Shown piece by piece: positions 12,567 to 25,012 of a stretch of 64,000 nucleotides of DNA. Position 1 is the stretch's first letter. Every line of letters begins with the position of its first letter. Under the pieces are notes generated by a model. The model saw only the letters and a program-made list of their open reading frames with translations, was not told where the DNA came from and did not search any database. The position numbers were made by a program, and so were the translations under genes. Source of the DNA: Turnera subulata (taxonomy: Eukaryota > Streptophyta > Magnoliopsida > Malpighiales > Passifloraceae); contig JAKUCV010002314.1 of assembly GCA_028386065.3 (NCBI GenBank), forward strand, positions 313,504-377,503. Reading direction: 5' to 3'.

Positions 12567-12911
12567 CATGGTGATGTAGGATGGAGAATAGAATAGAATA
12601 GAAAAGAGAAAGAACTCAAAATAACAGAGATTCTAGGCTGAATAAGCAAACAAAATTGAAAAGGAACAGAAGTTTCACATTTAGGGTTTAAAACTGCTAG
12701 AGACGTGTAGTCAAAGTAAGATAATAAAAGGCTGTCGAAACTAGAGCCAACATAACCTATTTATACCAGAAATAATCTAAATAAAAAGGAATCCTAAAAT
12801 AAAAGAATATTGCTACAGTAACTAGAGAACAGTACCCATGGACAGTGACCGCATTTTAGAAAATAAAATAAAATACTTGAGTTTTAGAAATTAAGCTCCT
12901 GCATCACATGG
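12567..12911 (-). mobile_element. Solo LTR, 335 bp, with 5-bp target duplication
   Basis: The LTR spans 12572-12906, opening TGATGTAGGA and closing TCCTGCATCA on the + strand. It is flanked by the perfect duplication CATGG (12567-12571 and 12907-12911). On the minus strand a TATA-box-like GGTATAAATAGG lies about 130-145 bp in from the right end, so sense is taken as minus. No internal region or second LTR accompanies it, as expected after recombination between the two LTRs. It sits between the convergent 3' ends of the OPT gene and the DHH-like gene. Confidence 0.85.
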
Positions 12912-13326
12912 AGTGATACATTGTGTTGTTGCTAAATGCTAATAAATGGAAGCATTGCTTGTGGAAAACCAAAACCCTTCTGATAGGGTACATAAAATTG
13001 AAAATTGAAGGATACTTGCAGTGAAAGGGCAGATTTGAGATAAGTGCTTCCTATTATGGAACCATATGCTCATTCCCCTAAATATCGGGTGAATATCAAG
13101 ACAACATAGTTTACAGACACAGTTTGCACTTATAAAACAAAGACAGGAATAAATCGAGAGAGAAAGATAAAATATTTTGAATGGATAGAACAAGAGAACT
13201 GAGGCATTTAGAGCCTAGTATGATCTGCACTTTTTAACAAAGTTCATGGCAAGATAATAGGTGTTTGAAGGTTCATTCACATGATATCATAGTGTATGAA
13301 AAATAATGTTTCATACCTTTAAATGC
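12912..13326. other. Intergenic / 3' UTR of the DHH-like gene
   Basis: Sequence between the solo LTR and the TGA stop of the minus-strand gene. It should hold that gene's 3' UTR. Nothing else was recognised. Confidence 0.4.
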
Positions 13327-16159
13327 TCATGAAGCATCCACCGAAAGCCACTGATTATAGTCGTCCATTCTAATTATGAAGGAGCTGGAACTTGGTGAGC
13401 CACCTCCCCCATATGCCTTCATTTAGAAAGTGATAATTTTCATTGAACTTTTCTCTTCATACAAAGAAAGATAAGAGGAATTTAATCCATCATGATGCAC
13501 ACCTTTGCAACTTCTGAAGTATCAGTAGCACTATCAGTGCTCCTCAAGCACATCTTAAGATTATTTCGTTGCATGTACACCACAGCTCCTATAGGCCTGA
13601 AATCATCAATACACATGCCCTAAAGATGATGTCCTGACCCACTAGAATTAGCCATGAATAAGAAAGCCAAAAGGAAAACATTATTCATGTGCAAACTCCA
13701 AGTCATGTTTGATTGTAATTGTAGTTCGAGGCTGCAACATCTAGAGAGTAATTTGAGAGTTTGAAAAGACATGAAGCACTAGCATCAAGATTTTACTTCT
13801 ATATCCATCATTGTTTCCTAAGAAAATCCAGCAGTTCTACATGTGGAAATGTGAAGCATAATTTTATGCATTATCACACACTTGTTTTCCATAATTACTG
13901 AGCATGGGCTTAATTACTTATCTCAAAAAATCAAAATATAATGACCCTGATAATGTTTGTGTTGCATTAAGCTAAATGAGAACACAAAATTAAGTTAGAC
14001 AAGAGACTCCATTTCAAGGTCAGCAACCACTACCAGTGTTGCCAAATATAAAAGTGTGTTTAATCCACTTAAGGTTGCAAGGTTGCAATACTTAAGCTAA
14101 CACAGTCAAGTTGATCAAATTTCATGGACTTAAAACTACAAGGGTTCAAGTCTAACAACTTGAGGACCAGTCCGTCAATGATATTTATCCTTCAAACTTG
14201 GTTATCCAGCATCTCAGCAACCTCCAAATAACCCAACAGAAAAGTCCTACAATAAAGAAGATGAAAACGCCTGGCGCCAAATGAAATCAGGAGGAAATTA
14301 CTTGCAGACAATTATATGCTATAATCAAAATGATATAACAGATACTAATATAGTTTGACAGTGCAAAGGACATCTTATGTAGGCAAACCCCTGTTTCCTA
14401 CAGGTCCATCCAAGGAAGCTGGGTTGGCACTCAAAAGCCCTCTAACACAAATGAAAACAACAAGGAGCAGTTTGAGAAATTCAGATTTTCTATGGATCAC
14501 GATTGACAAGCATACGCATGTGAAACCAAAAGTATGATAAGTAATAAAGCAATAGTTAAAAAAGCAACAGTTGGCCTAGCAACAAAGTCCAGTATTTATT
14601 ACCGCAGGCCAACTGCTTCACTTTTCAGACTAAGCTGCTTTCCAATTTCATCACTCAAGTGGGTGTTTCCATCTGCTCTGACTCCCTAAAGTAACAGAAA
14701 GGGAAAAGATCAAATGAGACAAACGTTGCATAAGAAAGATAGAAATGTAGTGACCTATAAATCAAAGTTCCAGCTCTGCAAACTGAGAAAAAGACTTAAG
14801 GATTAGAGAATCTACAATTTTTTATGCAAAAGGTTATTCTAGAAGTAGTCATTAGTTACCAGGCATTCCCCATAAAATCCTCCACCCAACCGAACTTTGA
14901 AAACCTTATCCAGCAACTTACGTGCAGAAGTCTGACGAGCGGAGATATACGAGTTCCCCTTTGCAATAAGCTCAACAGAACTAATCTCCGCTAACTGTTA
15001 AAATGACAAGTTAAAGAGAGTTTAACACTGACATAAAAGCAAATCAGAGCATCACGAACTAAGTACAAGCAAACGACAATTACTAAACTATCTAAAATCA
15101 AGTTGTGTAGAAGTAAAAACAAGCACAATTGGTTAGAGAGCAATGCACCAGACCTGCTCAAACATATGCGGATTAGTAATACAATTTATCTTTGATCGCC
15201 ATTCGCTGAGCCCAATATTAAAAGCTCTAATGCCAGGTAAACTCCAACGCCGAATATCCACGTCTTCCATGTACTTGAGAACCATTTCAATGCGGTCTCC
15301 CTCTTCATTGTCAAATAATGGTCCACCAACACCACCTTGTCCCTTATTTTGATCAAGAAAACGCATTACCGTTTCAATAAGATCACCATTGTCTCCGCTA
15401 AAACCCGCTAAGTGGAAAATTCAAACAATTCTTACATATAGAGATTTCACACTCACAAGCTTATTAGTGAAATATTCATACGCAGCACGGGAGCTACTTT
15501 TCTCACAATCAACGTATAATGTGACTTTATCTGGAGAATCTTCGTCGCGTTGAATCCTTGATTGTGCCGATTTCCGATGATCAAAACCTATTACCCTACC
15601 AAAAGAAGAAAAACAAAATCATCTAGTAAGTGTTCATACTTCGTTATTTTCTTTTTTTTTTATAAAGAAGAGAGAAATCTAAAGCAGCTTACTCGCATAA
15701 TGACTGGCGCGATAGCCTCGCAGCAAACCCTGGGGGGCCAATAAAATCGAGTAGGTAACACTTTTCTACCGCTTCCATACGCAAATCCTCTACCCTGCAA
15801 AACGGGAAAAATATCTGCAACCTAATCACAAAAAGGCTCTAATAGCGGGAAAAAGGAAGAATCGCGGGGTGGAGAAAATGTGGAGAATGGGCGGACCTGA
15901 GAGGTTCAACGGAAGAAAAAGGCAAAATGAGGCAAGGGAGGGCGAGGCGAGAGTGGAAGATGTGGGCGAACATGGCCGACAATGCTCCGGAGAAAGAAGG
16001 GTAGTTGTAGAGCACCAGGTTCGGGATTTTCTCCTCTCTTGCTTTGGAGATGGCTTCAAGGGCGGAATCCGACCGGAAACCACGGGATTTAGGCGGCGGG
16101 ATTGGAGCTGAGAGTGTAGAGAAGAGTGTTCGGCATTTCCTGTTGAGGCAGAGAGCCAT
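13327..16159 (-). CDS. DHH/DHHA1-superfamily-like protein with altered active site, 8 exons
   Basis: Exons on the minus strand: 16159-15897, 15794-15693, 15595-15457, 15342-15154, 14994-14860, 14685-14603, 13596-13503, 13416-13327. All junctions are GT-AG and in phase: 364 codons ending VDAS-stop. The N-terminus (MALCLNRKCRTLFSTLSA) is basic, serine-rich and acid-free, like an organellar targeting peptide. The body looks like a DHH phosphoesterase fold: a first strand and helix without the usual aspartates (LVLYNYPSFSGALSAMFAH, about 48-66), GFDHRKS at 125-131 where DHH enzymes have DHH, and a C-terminal DHHA1-like GGGG at 338-341 followed by SPSSSSF instead of a histidine/asparagine loop. 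Known DHH relatives hydrolyse nanoRNA, pAp or polyphosphate; here catalysis is doubtful. The family assignment is by motif reading and is the weaker part; the gene model is strong. The acceptor of exon 4 is less certain than the others. Confidence 0.85.
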
Positions 16160-17751
16160 TCTTTTGCTGTTTCTAGTTTTGGATACCGCAGTCCGCGTTT
16201 AGAATTTTATAAAATTTTGTCAAGTATAAATAATAACTCAATCAGTAAAAGTAACTAAAGTAGGGAGCGCCATTGTTGCTTTATTGCTGATTTTTTACTT
16301 TGTCGAAAGTTTTATTGCTGATTCTTTTTATCAATAACAGAAATTGAAATAAAAAATCAAACGATAATAACTATCCCAAAGCTAGTACAGTAACACTGTA
16401 AGTCTGTAACAGAGTACTTGATTAAGAACAAATTGAGATAAAAAACAAAAATAAAATATCTAATAGCATAGTCATGAATGCAAACAAAGAAACACAATTG
16501 TTAAAAAATTGATGATAGAATTCACTGTTTGATAGAATAATACAAACTTAATCAAGGTAATAATAGAACTTTTAAGTTGAAGAGAGGAGTTTATGTTGGG
16601 AGATAAAAGTGTAAGTGTGTATGAATAAATGGGGTATTTATAGGTAAAAATGAGAGGATAAAAATAAATGAGTATGATTACAAAGAAGATGGTATTAAGA
16701 TTAGGACAAATAGAATTATGGGGGTAAATGGCCAAAGAGATGTATCCGATTGGATGTTAGGAATATGAGTAAAATATTTACCGGAGATAAATTTGGGTAC
16801 GGTATAGATGAGTTTTACTGGATGGTAACAATGACATTCACCATAACTTATTTAAGAAAAACTACCTCGTTAAAAATCTTAACAACAAAAACCCAGTGGG
16901 ATAAAAACTTGGTGAAGAGAAAAAGTGCAGTGTGTATTCTACTCCCCCTCATTTTGGCATCTCTTGATGTCTCGAAATCGCGCGTGCCAATCTTTTTTAT
17001 CAACTTTTCAAAAGTTGAAGCAGGAAGTGATTTCGTAAATAAATCCGCCAGGTTGTCACTTGAATGAATCTGTTGAAATAAATATCACCTTTGGTGATAT
17101 ATGCTTTGTCTGCTCTCTTTTGATGTATCCTCCTTCAATTGGGCAATGCAAGTAGCATTATCTTCATAATTTGTCATTGGAACATCTTGCTCGCTATCTT
17201 GTTTTGTGGTCGCCATTATATAGCAGTTCCTTTATGTGTAAAGAAGTAGCATGTGTCTGACTGTGCTTTATGTGGATTAAATAAAAGACCTGTATTTGCA
17301 AAAACAACTATATTCTTCCTGGACTCGCAATATCAAAATAATTCCACGTCCACTATATCCCAAAGATAACGAAATATATATTTATATATTTATATTTATT
17401 TATTTATACGTTATGAACCGCCTCGATCCGTATTTATCGTTACACACAATAAACACGTGGGACCTATTATTTATTACAGAAACCACAACAAATAAATATC
17501 TCAAATCATCAACATAATACAACAACCGTACTGGACTCGGGTATACGAAGACGTTATTACAACATAACAACAGAAGCAGAGTGACAAAATACAAACAGCG
17601 GAAGTCTTAGTACAACACAACAATAAAAAGTAACATGAAAATGATGCAACGCAGGATGGATCCGGTCCTGGCAGAGAGTGCGCCACAGCATGCCTCGAAT
17701 GTACCTGAACGACGCACAATCAAACTACGTGACCGAGTCACGTAGGCGAGG

Positions 17752-17772
17752 GGTGAGTCCGAAGTGCTCACC
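17752..17772. promoter_or_regulatory. Conserved hairpin inside the 3.0-kb solo LTR
   Basis: GGTGAG (17752-17757) and CTCACC (17767-17772) form a 6-bp stem around a 9-nt loop. The surrounding 28 bp are identical in the LTR at 45594-49994. Function unknown; see the finding on shared LTR hairpins. Confidence 0.6.
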
Positions 17773-18002
17773 GGGTAAAATCCATAAGTATAGATAAATA
17801 TACAGGCAACCGATAATAACCAAGTCACATCAACAGCAATTAACTAAGGTTCTCACAAACCTTAAATAACACACTTTGTGATTCTAGACACGCTATTCCA
17901 ATTTTATTATCAGGGCCCCCGTCACAAGTTAAATGGTGGCCATCGCTAGGTAGTCAAGCTAGCTAGCCCGTGGACCCCGCCCTGGTACCTCCACGTAATA
18001 AC

Positions 18003-18110
18003 TGGCACAGACAGGGAGCAGACCCCAAGCACACTCTCCCCCAACGCCTAAAATAAAAATTGGTACAGACAGGGAGCAGACCCCAAGCACACTCTCCCTC
18101 AGCACCATAA
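18003..18110. repeat. 58-bp tandem repeat, two copies
   Basis: Two near-identical units, each holding ACAGACAGGGAGCAGACC, start at about 18003 and 18061 inside the 3.0-kb solo LTR. Confidence 0.85.
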
Positions 18111-21010
18111 AAATAAGGACTACCATCAGGCTATTCCAACATTTAACCGTGACTTACTAGATGTCTAAGTGTTTCCATTTTATTATCTTCTTTTCCTCAA
18201 CATGTTACCACACTCCTATTAACCGACCATTATTCATTATCCCGAGCAGGCTCGCAGCCTCTCCGCTCTTCCGGATAATAATCAACACCTCTTAACCATC
18301 AGATTCCACATAATAATGTTCCTCAAATCATGTCAATCTCACAGACAACAACAACAACGGTAAATTTATCATCTCTAACATCATCAACATCAACAACAAT
18401 CAATACTTTTCACAACAACCATTCACAGCCACAAAAATTAGTATCATACTAGCAATAATATCACACATAGTAAACAAACAGCAACTTGATATTACGGGCA
18501 GTATATTAGTATTTACTTATCCTCACCTTAGCCGATAAATTCCTCCGGAAACTCTTCCTCTGGTTCCGGTTCCACGTGCTCGTTCATATTATCAAATCCT
18601 ATATACAATTAATAACAAACATACAATCACACAAATGCACAGTAAATATGATATGAATATGATTATTATCCCGTTAACCATACCCAGTTAATATTCCAGT
18701 AATTATTATTTCTAGAATTATATGTACTTCCTTTCTCCACAAGTTAATTATATCGTATATATATATATCTCTCCGGTGTAATACTTTGATAGTACCCTTT
18801 CCAAAATATTTTTATTTAAAAATATTTGTCATAACACATATTCTTTTTCCAAAATTATTTTTCTCAGAAATAATTATATAGCATATATAGTTATCATAAA
18901 ATAATTTTTCTGAAAAATAACATACATATATTTTCCAAAATAATTTCATAGCATATATATCGTTTTCTAAAATACTACCATATCATATTTATTATTATAT
19001 TTTCCAGAGAAATATGTCAAACCTTTGAACAATCTCATATTTTATTTTCCAGAATATACAACATGTATATATATGTGTTTTTCTTTATATCAGGTTAAGT
19101 AGTTATTTTTATTTTCGAATTGGGCCATAACATGTCAAGCCTAGCCTATTGCATAGGTCCAGTCCATAGGCCAGCAACAGCCCAGGTGCAACCCACACAA
19201 GAGGCCCAGCTTAGTTAGTCAGTCCAACCTAAACAAACCCGGGTCAACCCATCCCAAACGGGTCGACCCATTATCATCTTCATCCTCACAGCTCACCTAG
19301 GGCGACAGCAGCGGCGCACGCGAGGAGAGGAGGCAGCTGCAGGTGCGGGCTGACGACGTGAGGAAGGCGGCGAAGACGCGTGGGTATGGTGGCGCGATTT
19401 GCAGCAACGTTCGACGGCAGAAGAGGAAGCGGGCGCGGTGGTGTTTGTTTCAACGAGCTCGCCTTGCCTGGACGGTGGAGCAACGTCGGTCGACGCGGCG
19501 AGGAAGGGGGAGCTCGGAAGCGGCGCGATGTGGGGAGGACGAAGGCGCAAGCTTCCTGCAGGTGTGGTAAAGGCGGCAATTGGAGGGTGACGCGGAGAAG
19601 GAGGCGGCGTCGGCGTGCTGTCGGGTGCGGCTGCAGTCGTTCGTCTGCAGAGACGAACTCGTCACCGGCGTTGCGTGGAGGTGGAGACGCGGCGGTGGCG
19701 GCTGGCAGCAGTGAGCGAGGAAGGGGAGGTGGGGGCGGCTGGTGGTTCTCGGGTGGTGATGTGATGGTGGTGGCGGTCGCCGGTAAGGGAGGAAGAAGAA
19801 AGAAGAAGAAAGGAAATGGGCTTGGTGAAAACGGCAACGTTCAGTTGCTGGGTGTATTGTTTTCTCTTTTTTTTTTCTTCTGATTTTAAGCTTTGCAAGG
19901 AAAGGACAGTGTACTGTGTTTGGGCAGTTTGCAGGAGAAGAAGAAAAGATGGTTGTGGGTTTTGCAGGCAGGAGGATTATACTGAGTTTGTGGGTTGCAG
20001 AACAAATGTGTTTTTGTAGCCAGAAAAGAAGAAACAAGTAATTGTGGCAGACAAACGGAAAAGAAAGAAAAGTGGTGTAAAGGTGTCGGTGTAACGGTTA
20101 TATGTGCATGATTGAGCAGGAAAGAATCTAACCACCAAAATGTCTCTTATGCCCTTCATCCTTTCTTTAGTTTTCAGACTAAACAAGGGGCACAATCGTC
20201 TTTTCGCAGCTTCTAAGTCCCGAAAATTCCAACTTATCCCATAAATTCTGCAAAAATATATGGAGTATGGAACAAGACTCGGAATTGGAATCCGATGCTC
20301 GGTTTACCATAAAATAATTACTAAAGATTACTTCCATATGGTAAAGTACTGTACAAAGCATTTTACAGTCTCGGTAAAAATACAAAATTTACCCGGGCTG
20401 TTACACGTTAGAGCAAAGTTATATCTTGCTAATAAGTTTATGGCAAAAGTTTCAGGCTTTATATTACTAGAATGATAAATTGCACTACGATACGGTACTT
20501 CAGGACCAATCTAGTTTTTCCGAGATTTTTCATCTCAAACTCTTTCTTAAAATATAGCTCAGCATTTGGAAACTTCTTCAGGAATTTCAATAATATTTAA
20601 ATCACAAAAAATAATGAAAAATTCACATATAGATCCAAATCATTAACATAAGCAAAAATAATAATAAATTCACACATGATTACATACAGAGCATATATGC
20701 AAGAATAATTATACTACACATCCAAATTGATTCAAACTATGCAACGATGAATTTATTTTAATTGAGTATATTCCTAGAAATTAGTTGCTTCATTCAACTT
20801 GAATTCTTCAGGAATTCTCATGTATATGTCATGCTTATAGTTCCATAAAAATAGGTTGTAATGACATCCATTAGACACATTTCTAGTTTTCATGTATTAT
20901 CGGACTTATCAAATACTGGAAATAATTGCATCCACCACATGGGAGTACGTCTGCTCACAATTAATAGTGGGTCGTTGAATAAAACCTTGTGCTACAAACC
21001 GTGCTTTATA

Positions 21011-22680
21011 TCTCACTATAAAATATTTGTGAGCTAGAAAATGAAAATTACTTTTAGGATATAGAGAATTCCTTAAAATAGGAAAGTAGAAAAGATTAAT
21101 TTATAATTTAGAGTGAATATCAAAGTTTATAATAAGATAGGGTGTGATGTATAAATTAATGTGAAAAAGAACTCCCTTCCATATCATTCTTCTATTATTC
21201 CAATTTAATGTCCGAAAATATGTATATTAAATTTAGATTAATAATAGAATTAAAAAATAAAGGACAAGTACTAGTAGTTTTTTTTTTTGAAACGTAAGTC
21301 CTGGTTTATGGCGCACTGTCCCATGCTCTAAATGGTGAAAGATAACCAAACACACAGTAGTCTAATTATGTCTGTCATGATTTCAAAAAAAAAAATAATA
21401 ATTATGTCTGTCATTATGCACACGTGGAACGACACGCATCTTCTCACCGGCCCGGCTCCCCCTGCGCCGACTGTTTCCCATTGCCACGTAAAAATACAAT
21501 ATTGACCGACCAAAAAAAATTTGACTTACACTGTTCAGTAAACGAAGTAGCCCATATCCAGGATCCCTTTGAAAGCCTGGTTTCCCATGTTCTCCATCTC
21601 CACCCCATTTTCCCTGTTCTCGCTATTAGATTCCCTCCACGTAAGCAATAAACCAAACCTAACTAACGCTGTCTTTTGGGATACTTTTATATGAAAAGGC
21701 AAATATGGGCACAGATCTAATATCATTCCCGTTGTTTAGAATATTTTCGATTATTTTTTTCCAATGGTAATATTTTATAAATGATAAATTCAATTACTTT
21801 AGATCCAACATTTTTTTTGTAACGAATTCAATAATTATTTCGCCTTACATTGTATATAACCATTTGTTAGATCGTAATAAAATTGAAAGAGAAATTGAGA
21901 GAATTTAAATATATAATAAAAAAATAATTTTATACTTAAGTTTCGTTCACCGCAGTTATATATTCTATTTATAATTTTTGAATATATGAAGATTTTAATT
22001 CCAGAAAAGAAATGAAAACTTAATTATCTCAATGCCATGTCATTAGAACCATGCTCTACTAGAAAATATATAATGAATTTTATTTTGACTGTTTATTAAA
22101 AATTAATCAAATAAAATGTGTAAGAGATGTATGAAAAAGATAGAATCACTAATGATTAATATATAATTTTTATGAAAATTTTAATACAAAAAAGGTATGA
22201 AGATTTAATTATCTCAACGTCTTTCATAAAAAAATTATCTCACTGTAATTTTAACCATGTTCAATTATAAAACATATAATGTCTTGAAAAGAAAAAACAT
22301 ATAATGAATTTTATGTTGGCTGTTTATTATAAATTTATCAAGCTACGCAGCTTAAAGTCTGTTAATTTAGTGTAATTGTTCATGTTTGAATCTTATTTTA
22401 GTTATTATCAAAAAAAATCTTATTTTTAGTATTTGTAAATTGACAATTGATGTATCTTTATAAAAAATGATGATACAAAGCTCAATCTCAATTAATAATC
22501 TGTCCTTTTCACGAAAAAAAAAAAACTTATAATCTGTCCTCATATTAAAATGAGATAACTTATTCCCCCCGTGGAGCAAGAATATGTAATCAATCATTTA
22601 TACATCAGGAGGAGCCAATTTTCTGTTTCTTTCTTTTGGTCAAATACGGATTGTGATGCTGCCACCTGTCGGGTGTAACG
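21011..22680. other. AT-rich intergenic, no gene seen
   Basis: Very AT-rich. A roughly 20-bp direct duplication (TAATTATGTCTGTCAT, near 21363 and 21402) flanks an A run, possibly the scar of a small insertion. No coding frame or element ends were recognised. Confidence 0.5.
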
Positions 22681-22699
22681 AATACTTTAAAACTCCCGA

Positions 22700-23066
22700 A
22701 CGCAGCTTGAGACTCACACCTCTACATATTTAAGCCCAGTGGACGTTAGAGTTGGCTCAGATATTTTCTTCTCTCTCTACAAACGCCAAAGCCTCCTCTC
22801 ATTTTATATACCCCCACGCTTGTACGCAATCTGCCGTTTCTCTCTTCGCAAAATTGGATCCCTTACCATGTTCTACGCGATCCTCTCTCGCTCTCGGTCC
22901 CGGTTTCCCTCCCTTTCCGGCGTTCAGTTTTGTGAAGAATACCTGTTATTTTCTTGAGCTGCATTCGTTTCTGCTTCTGTTTATGGCCGTTTGCGTCTCA
23001 TGATTAATTATGTGCGTTTTGCAGGTTTGCTCGGTGGCAGACGCTTCTGTTGCCTCGTGGAGGTAA
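22700..23066 (+). promoter_or_regulatory. Candidate promoter and C/T-rich leader exon without coding frame
   Basis: A TATA-like CATATTTAAG near 22726 is followed by a CT-rich leader (TTCTCTCTCTACAAACGCC) and a GC-richer stretch to about 23062, where GTGGAG|GTAAAAG gives a plausible splice donor. This looks like the first exon of a plant transcript running + toward the MADS gene. No conserved protein could be assembled downstream, so it may be a non-coding transcript or a broken gene. Confidence 0.35.
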
Positions 23067-24469
23067 AAGTTCAAGCTTAAAGGTTGTGTTCATGCCTTCA
23101 TCTTCTTCGTAACGGTTGCCTGATACTCCGATTGTGTCTGTTAATCTATTCAATCGCGCTCTCTCGTGGTTTGATTTTCTAGCATGCACATATTTTTTTT
23201 TTCCATTATATTGTTATTTCATTCAATATGTTGTTATATAATTTAGCCGCACTATTTTATGTGAGCAGAAAGGATGATACGGTTTGGCTTGTTCGTTTTT
23301 TTTTTTCATCGGATTGTAACAATGGTGCATTACTCTTGAAGGCCTAGCATTTGTTTATAATTAGGGAAACAATTCAGGTGGCATGCTTCCCTGTAGCTTC
23401 TAGTGTTAATTGTCTCATAGTTTTGTTAGGGTTTTTTGGTATTTTGAGTCTCGTGGGCTGTTTTATCTTTAATTAGGAGGTGAGAACTGTTTTATTTGCT
23501 TCCAAATAAACGGATGTAAGTTTGGAATGCAGTTTGGTAATTATGGTAGATTTGGTATGGTGCGATAAGAGTGAGATGCCATGATTTTATTTTCCATTAT
23601 ATTGTTATTTCATTCAATAACAAAGTGAAATGCAATTTTAGGCAGTACTACGACTAACAACAAACAACAACAGCTGAAACTAAAGAAAGATGTCTTGTTT
23701 GCTAATAAACTTCTAATTGAATATCGTGGATGGTATTGCTTTACAGCATCATTGTGTGAATGTCCTAAGCACTAGAGCTTGAGGCCTGATCGGGAAAAAG
23801 GAGAACTAACAGTCCTGATTTGATTATGGCGATGATGGAGATATCATAGGGTTTCTAGTAAGTCTGAGGAGACTAATGATACTATTTTTGAGGTGGTGAA
23901 GCAGTATATTCAGATTTGTAGATTGTTTGAGTCATTCAAATGATTTATCCTTAACCCAGTATGTGACAGGAGGAGGTGGTGATCAGGAGAATCGAGCAAA
24001 ATGAGCTTTACAGTAGATAAAAAGAAGAGGAAGACAAAAAAAAAAAAAAGCCAAGTAATATAAAAGGATATGGGTCTAAAACGTTAGCAGTCTGGTGCAT
24101 GTTAAAACCCAATGGACAGGATAATTCATTAAGTTGATTACCAGTTAGTTTGGGCTAGGTGCTTAGTCATGCTAAGCTCTTGCAACTTGATTGTTTTTGT
24201 GTGTTTATATATTTTGATAAATGTAGTCTAGAATATTTAAAAGGCAGGAAAACTGAAGCTTTTCTTATTTGTATTTACACTTTTATGCTTCTGAATGAGG
24301 ATCAACAACAAATATTAATAGTTGAGTGCAGATGCTGCGTTCTTAGTACTTTTTCCTGTCATTTTCACACTACATGATAGTCCTTGTTCTGTGGACGTTG
24401 ATCAATCACTTAAATGTCAGCATAGATCCAAGTTGCTATTGAATCTTGCCTGTTGGTATATCTTCAAGG

Positions 24470-24970
24470 GCTTCCTAATGGATTGGTGGCATTTGTTGTT
24501 AACTTTTGAAATAAGGAGGATATGCCTGTGTTTAACTTATGCATTTAACTCTTACTGCATAATGCTTGTCTCAGAACTTCAGGTGCATCTAACATGAACC
24601 ATCAAGATCCGGTCTTTATCCAAAATAAATATTGGCAAAATAGTAGTAACTTGATTAAGCTGCTATTATAGTTTTATTGGATGCCCTTGAAGGGGCAAGT
24701 TGCATGATTTTGTGGTACAGTTTAGTGGAGGCAGTTTAGGCGATCCTTGGGGAAATGCATCAGGTGCCTTTTTGTTGGGTTTCCTACAATACCTAATTGT
24801 AGCTATTATGGTTAATCTTTTTCTTTTTTTATATATTCTTCATGAGCTTCCTGACGGGTTGATGGCATTTGTTGTTAACTTTTGAAAAAACAAGGATTTG
24901 CCTGTGTTTGACTTATGCATTTAACTATTACTGAAAGAACTCTCAGAATTCTCAGGTGAATCTAACATAA
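24470..24970. repeat. Diverged direct duplication (about 365-bp spacing)
   Basis: A block of roughly 120 bp at about 24470-24590 (with GGCATTTGTTGTTAACTTTTG) recurs at about 24845-24965 with many substitutions. It is older than the neighbouring 475-bp duplication. Confidence 0.75.
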
Positions 24971-25012
24971 GCTGTCCAAACAACCTTGATCCAGAAGAAA
25001 TTTTGGGAAATT

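Larger units (their letters stand above)
17407..20410 (-). mobile_element. Ty3/gypsy solo LTR, 2994 bp, target duplication CGTTA
   Basis: The LTR is 17412-20405. On the minus strand it opens TGTAACAGCCCGGGTAAA, a common start of plant chromovirus-type LTRs, and ends GGCGGTTCA. The 5-bp duplication CGTTA is perfect (17407-17411, 20406-20410). No pol sequence or partner LTR is adjacent, so it is a solo LTR. Inside are a two-copy 58-bp tandem repeat (about 18003-18110) and a GC-rich block (about 19280-19850) whose long open frames on both strands are compositional and not genes. It inserted into an older copia element. Confidence 0.92.
16430..21010 (-). pseudogene. Decayed Ty1/copia retrotransposon, split by a gypsy solo LTR
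   Basis: Minus-strand copia pol fragments lie on both sides of the LTR at 17412-20405. Right of it (about 20410-21010) are reverse-transcriptase pieces such as VRYKARFVAQGFIQRP, DIYMRIPEEFKLNEA and NLLARYNFALT, with stops and frameshifts. Left of it (about 16960-17406) are RNase H pieces: NPHKAQSDTCYFFTHKGTAI, DNATCIAQLKE and SSDNLADLFTKSLP-like. A polypurine stretch (minus GAGGGGGAGTAG) follows at about 16940-16951. Below it is an LTR-like block (about 16430-16929) with a minus-strand TATA box CCTATAAATACCCC near 16640. Gag, protease and integrase were not found. The outer boundaries are approximate. Confidence 0.8.

Noticed and set aside
19286..20037. Proline- and arginine-rich open frames of 160-195 codons on both strands
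   Set aside because: They lie in the GC-rich part of a solo LTR bounded by target duplications; low-complexity composition explains them.
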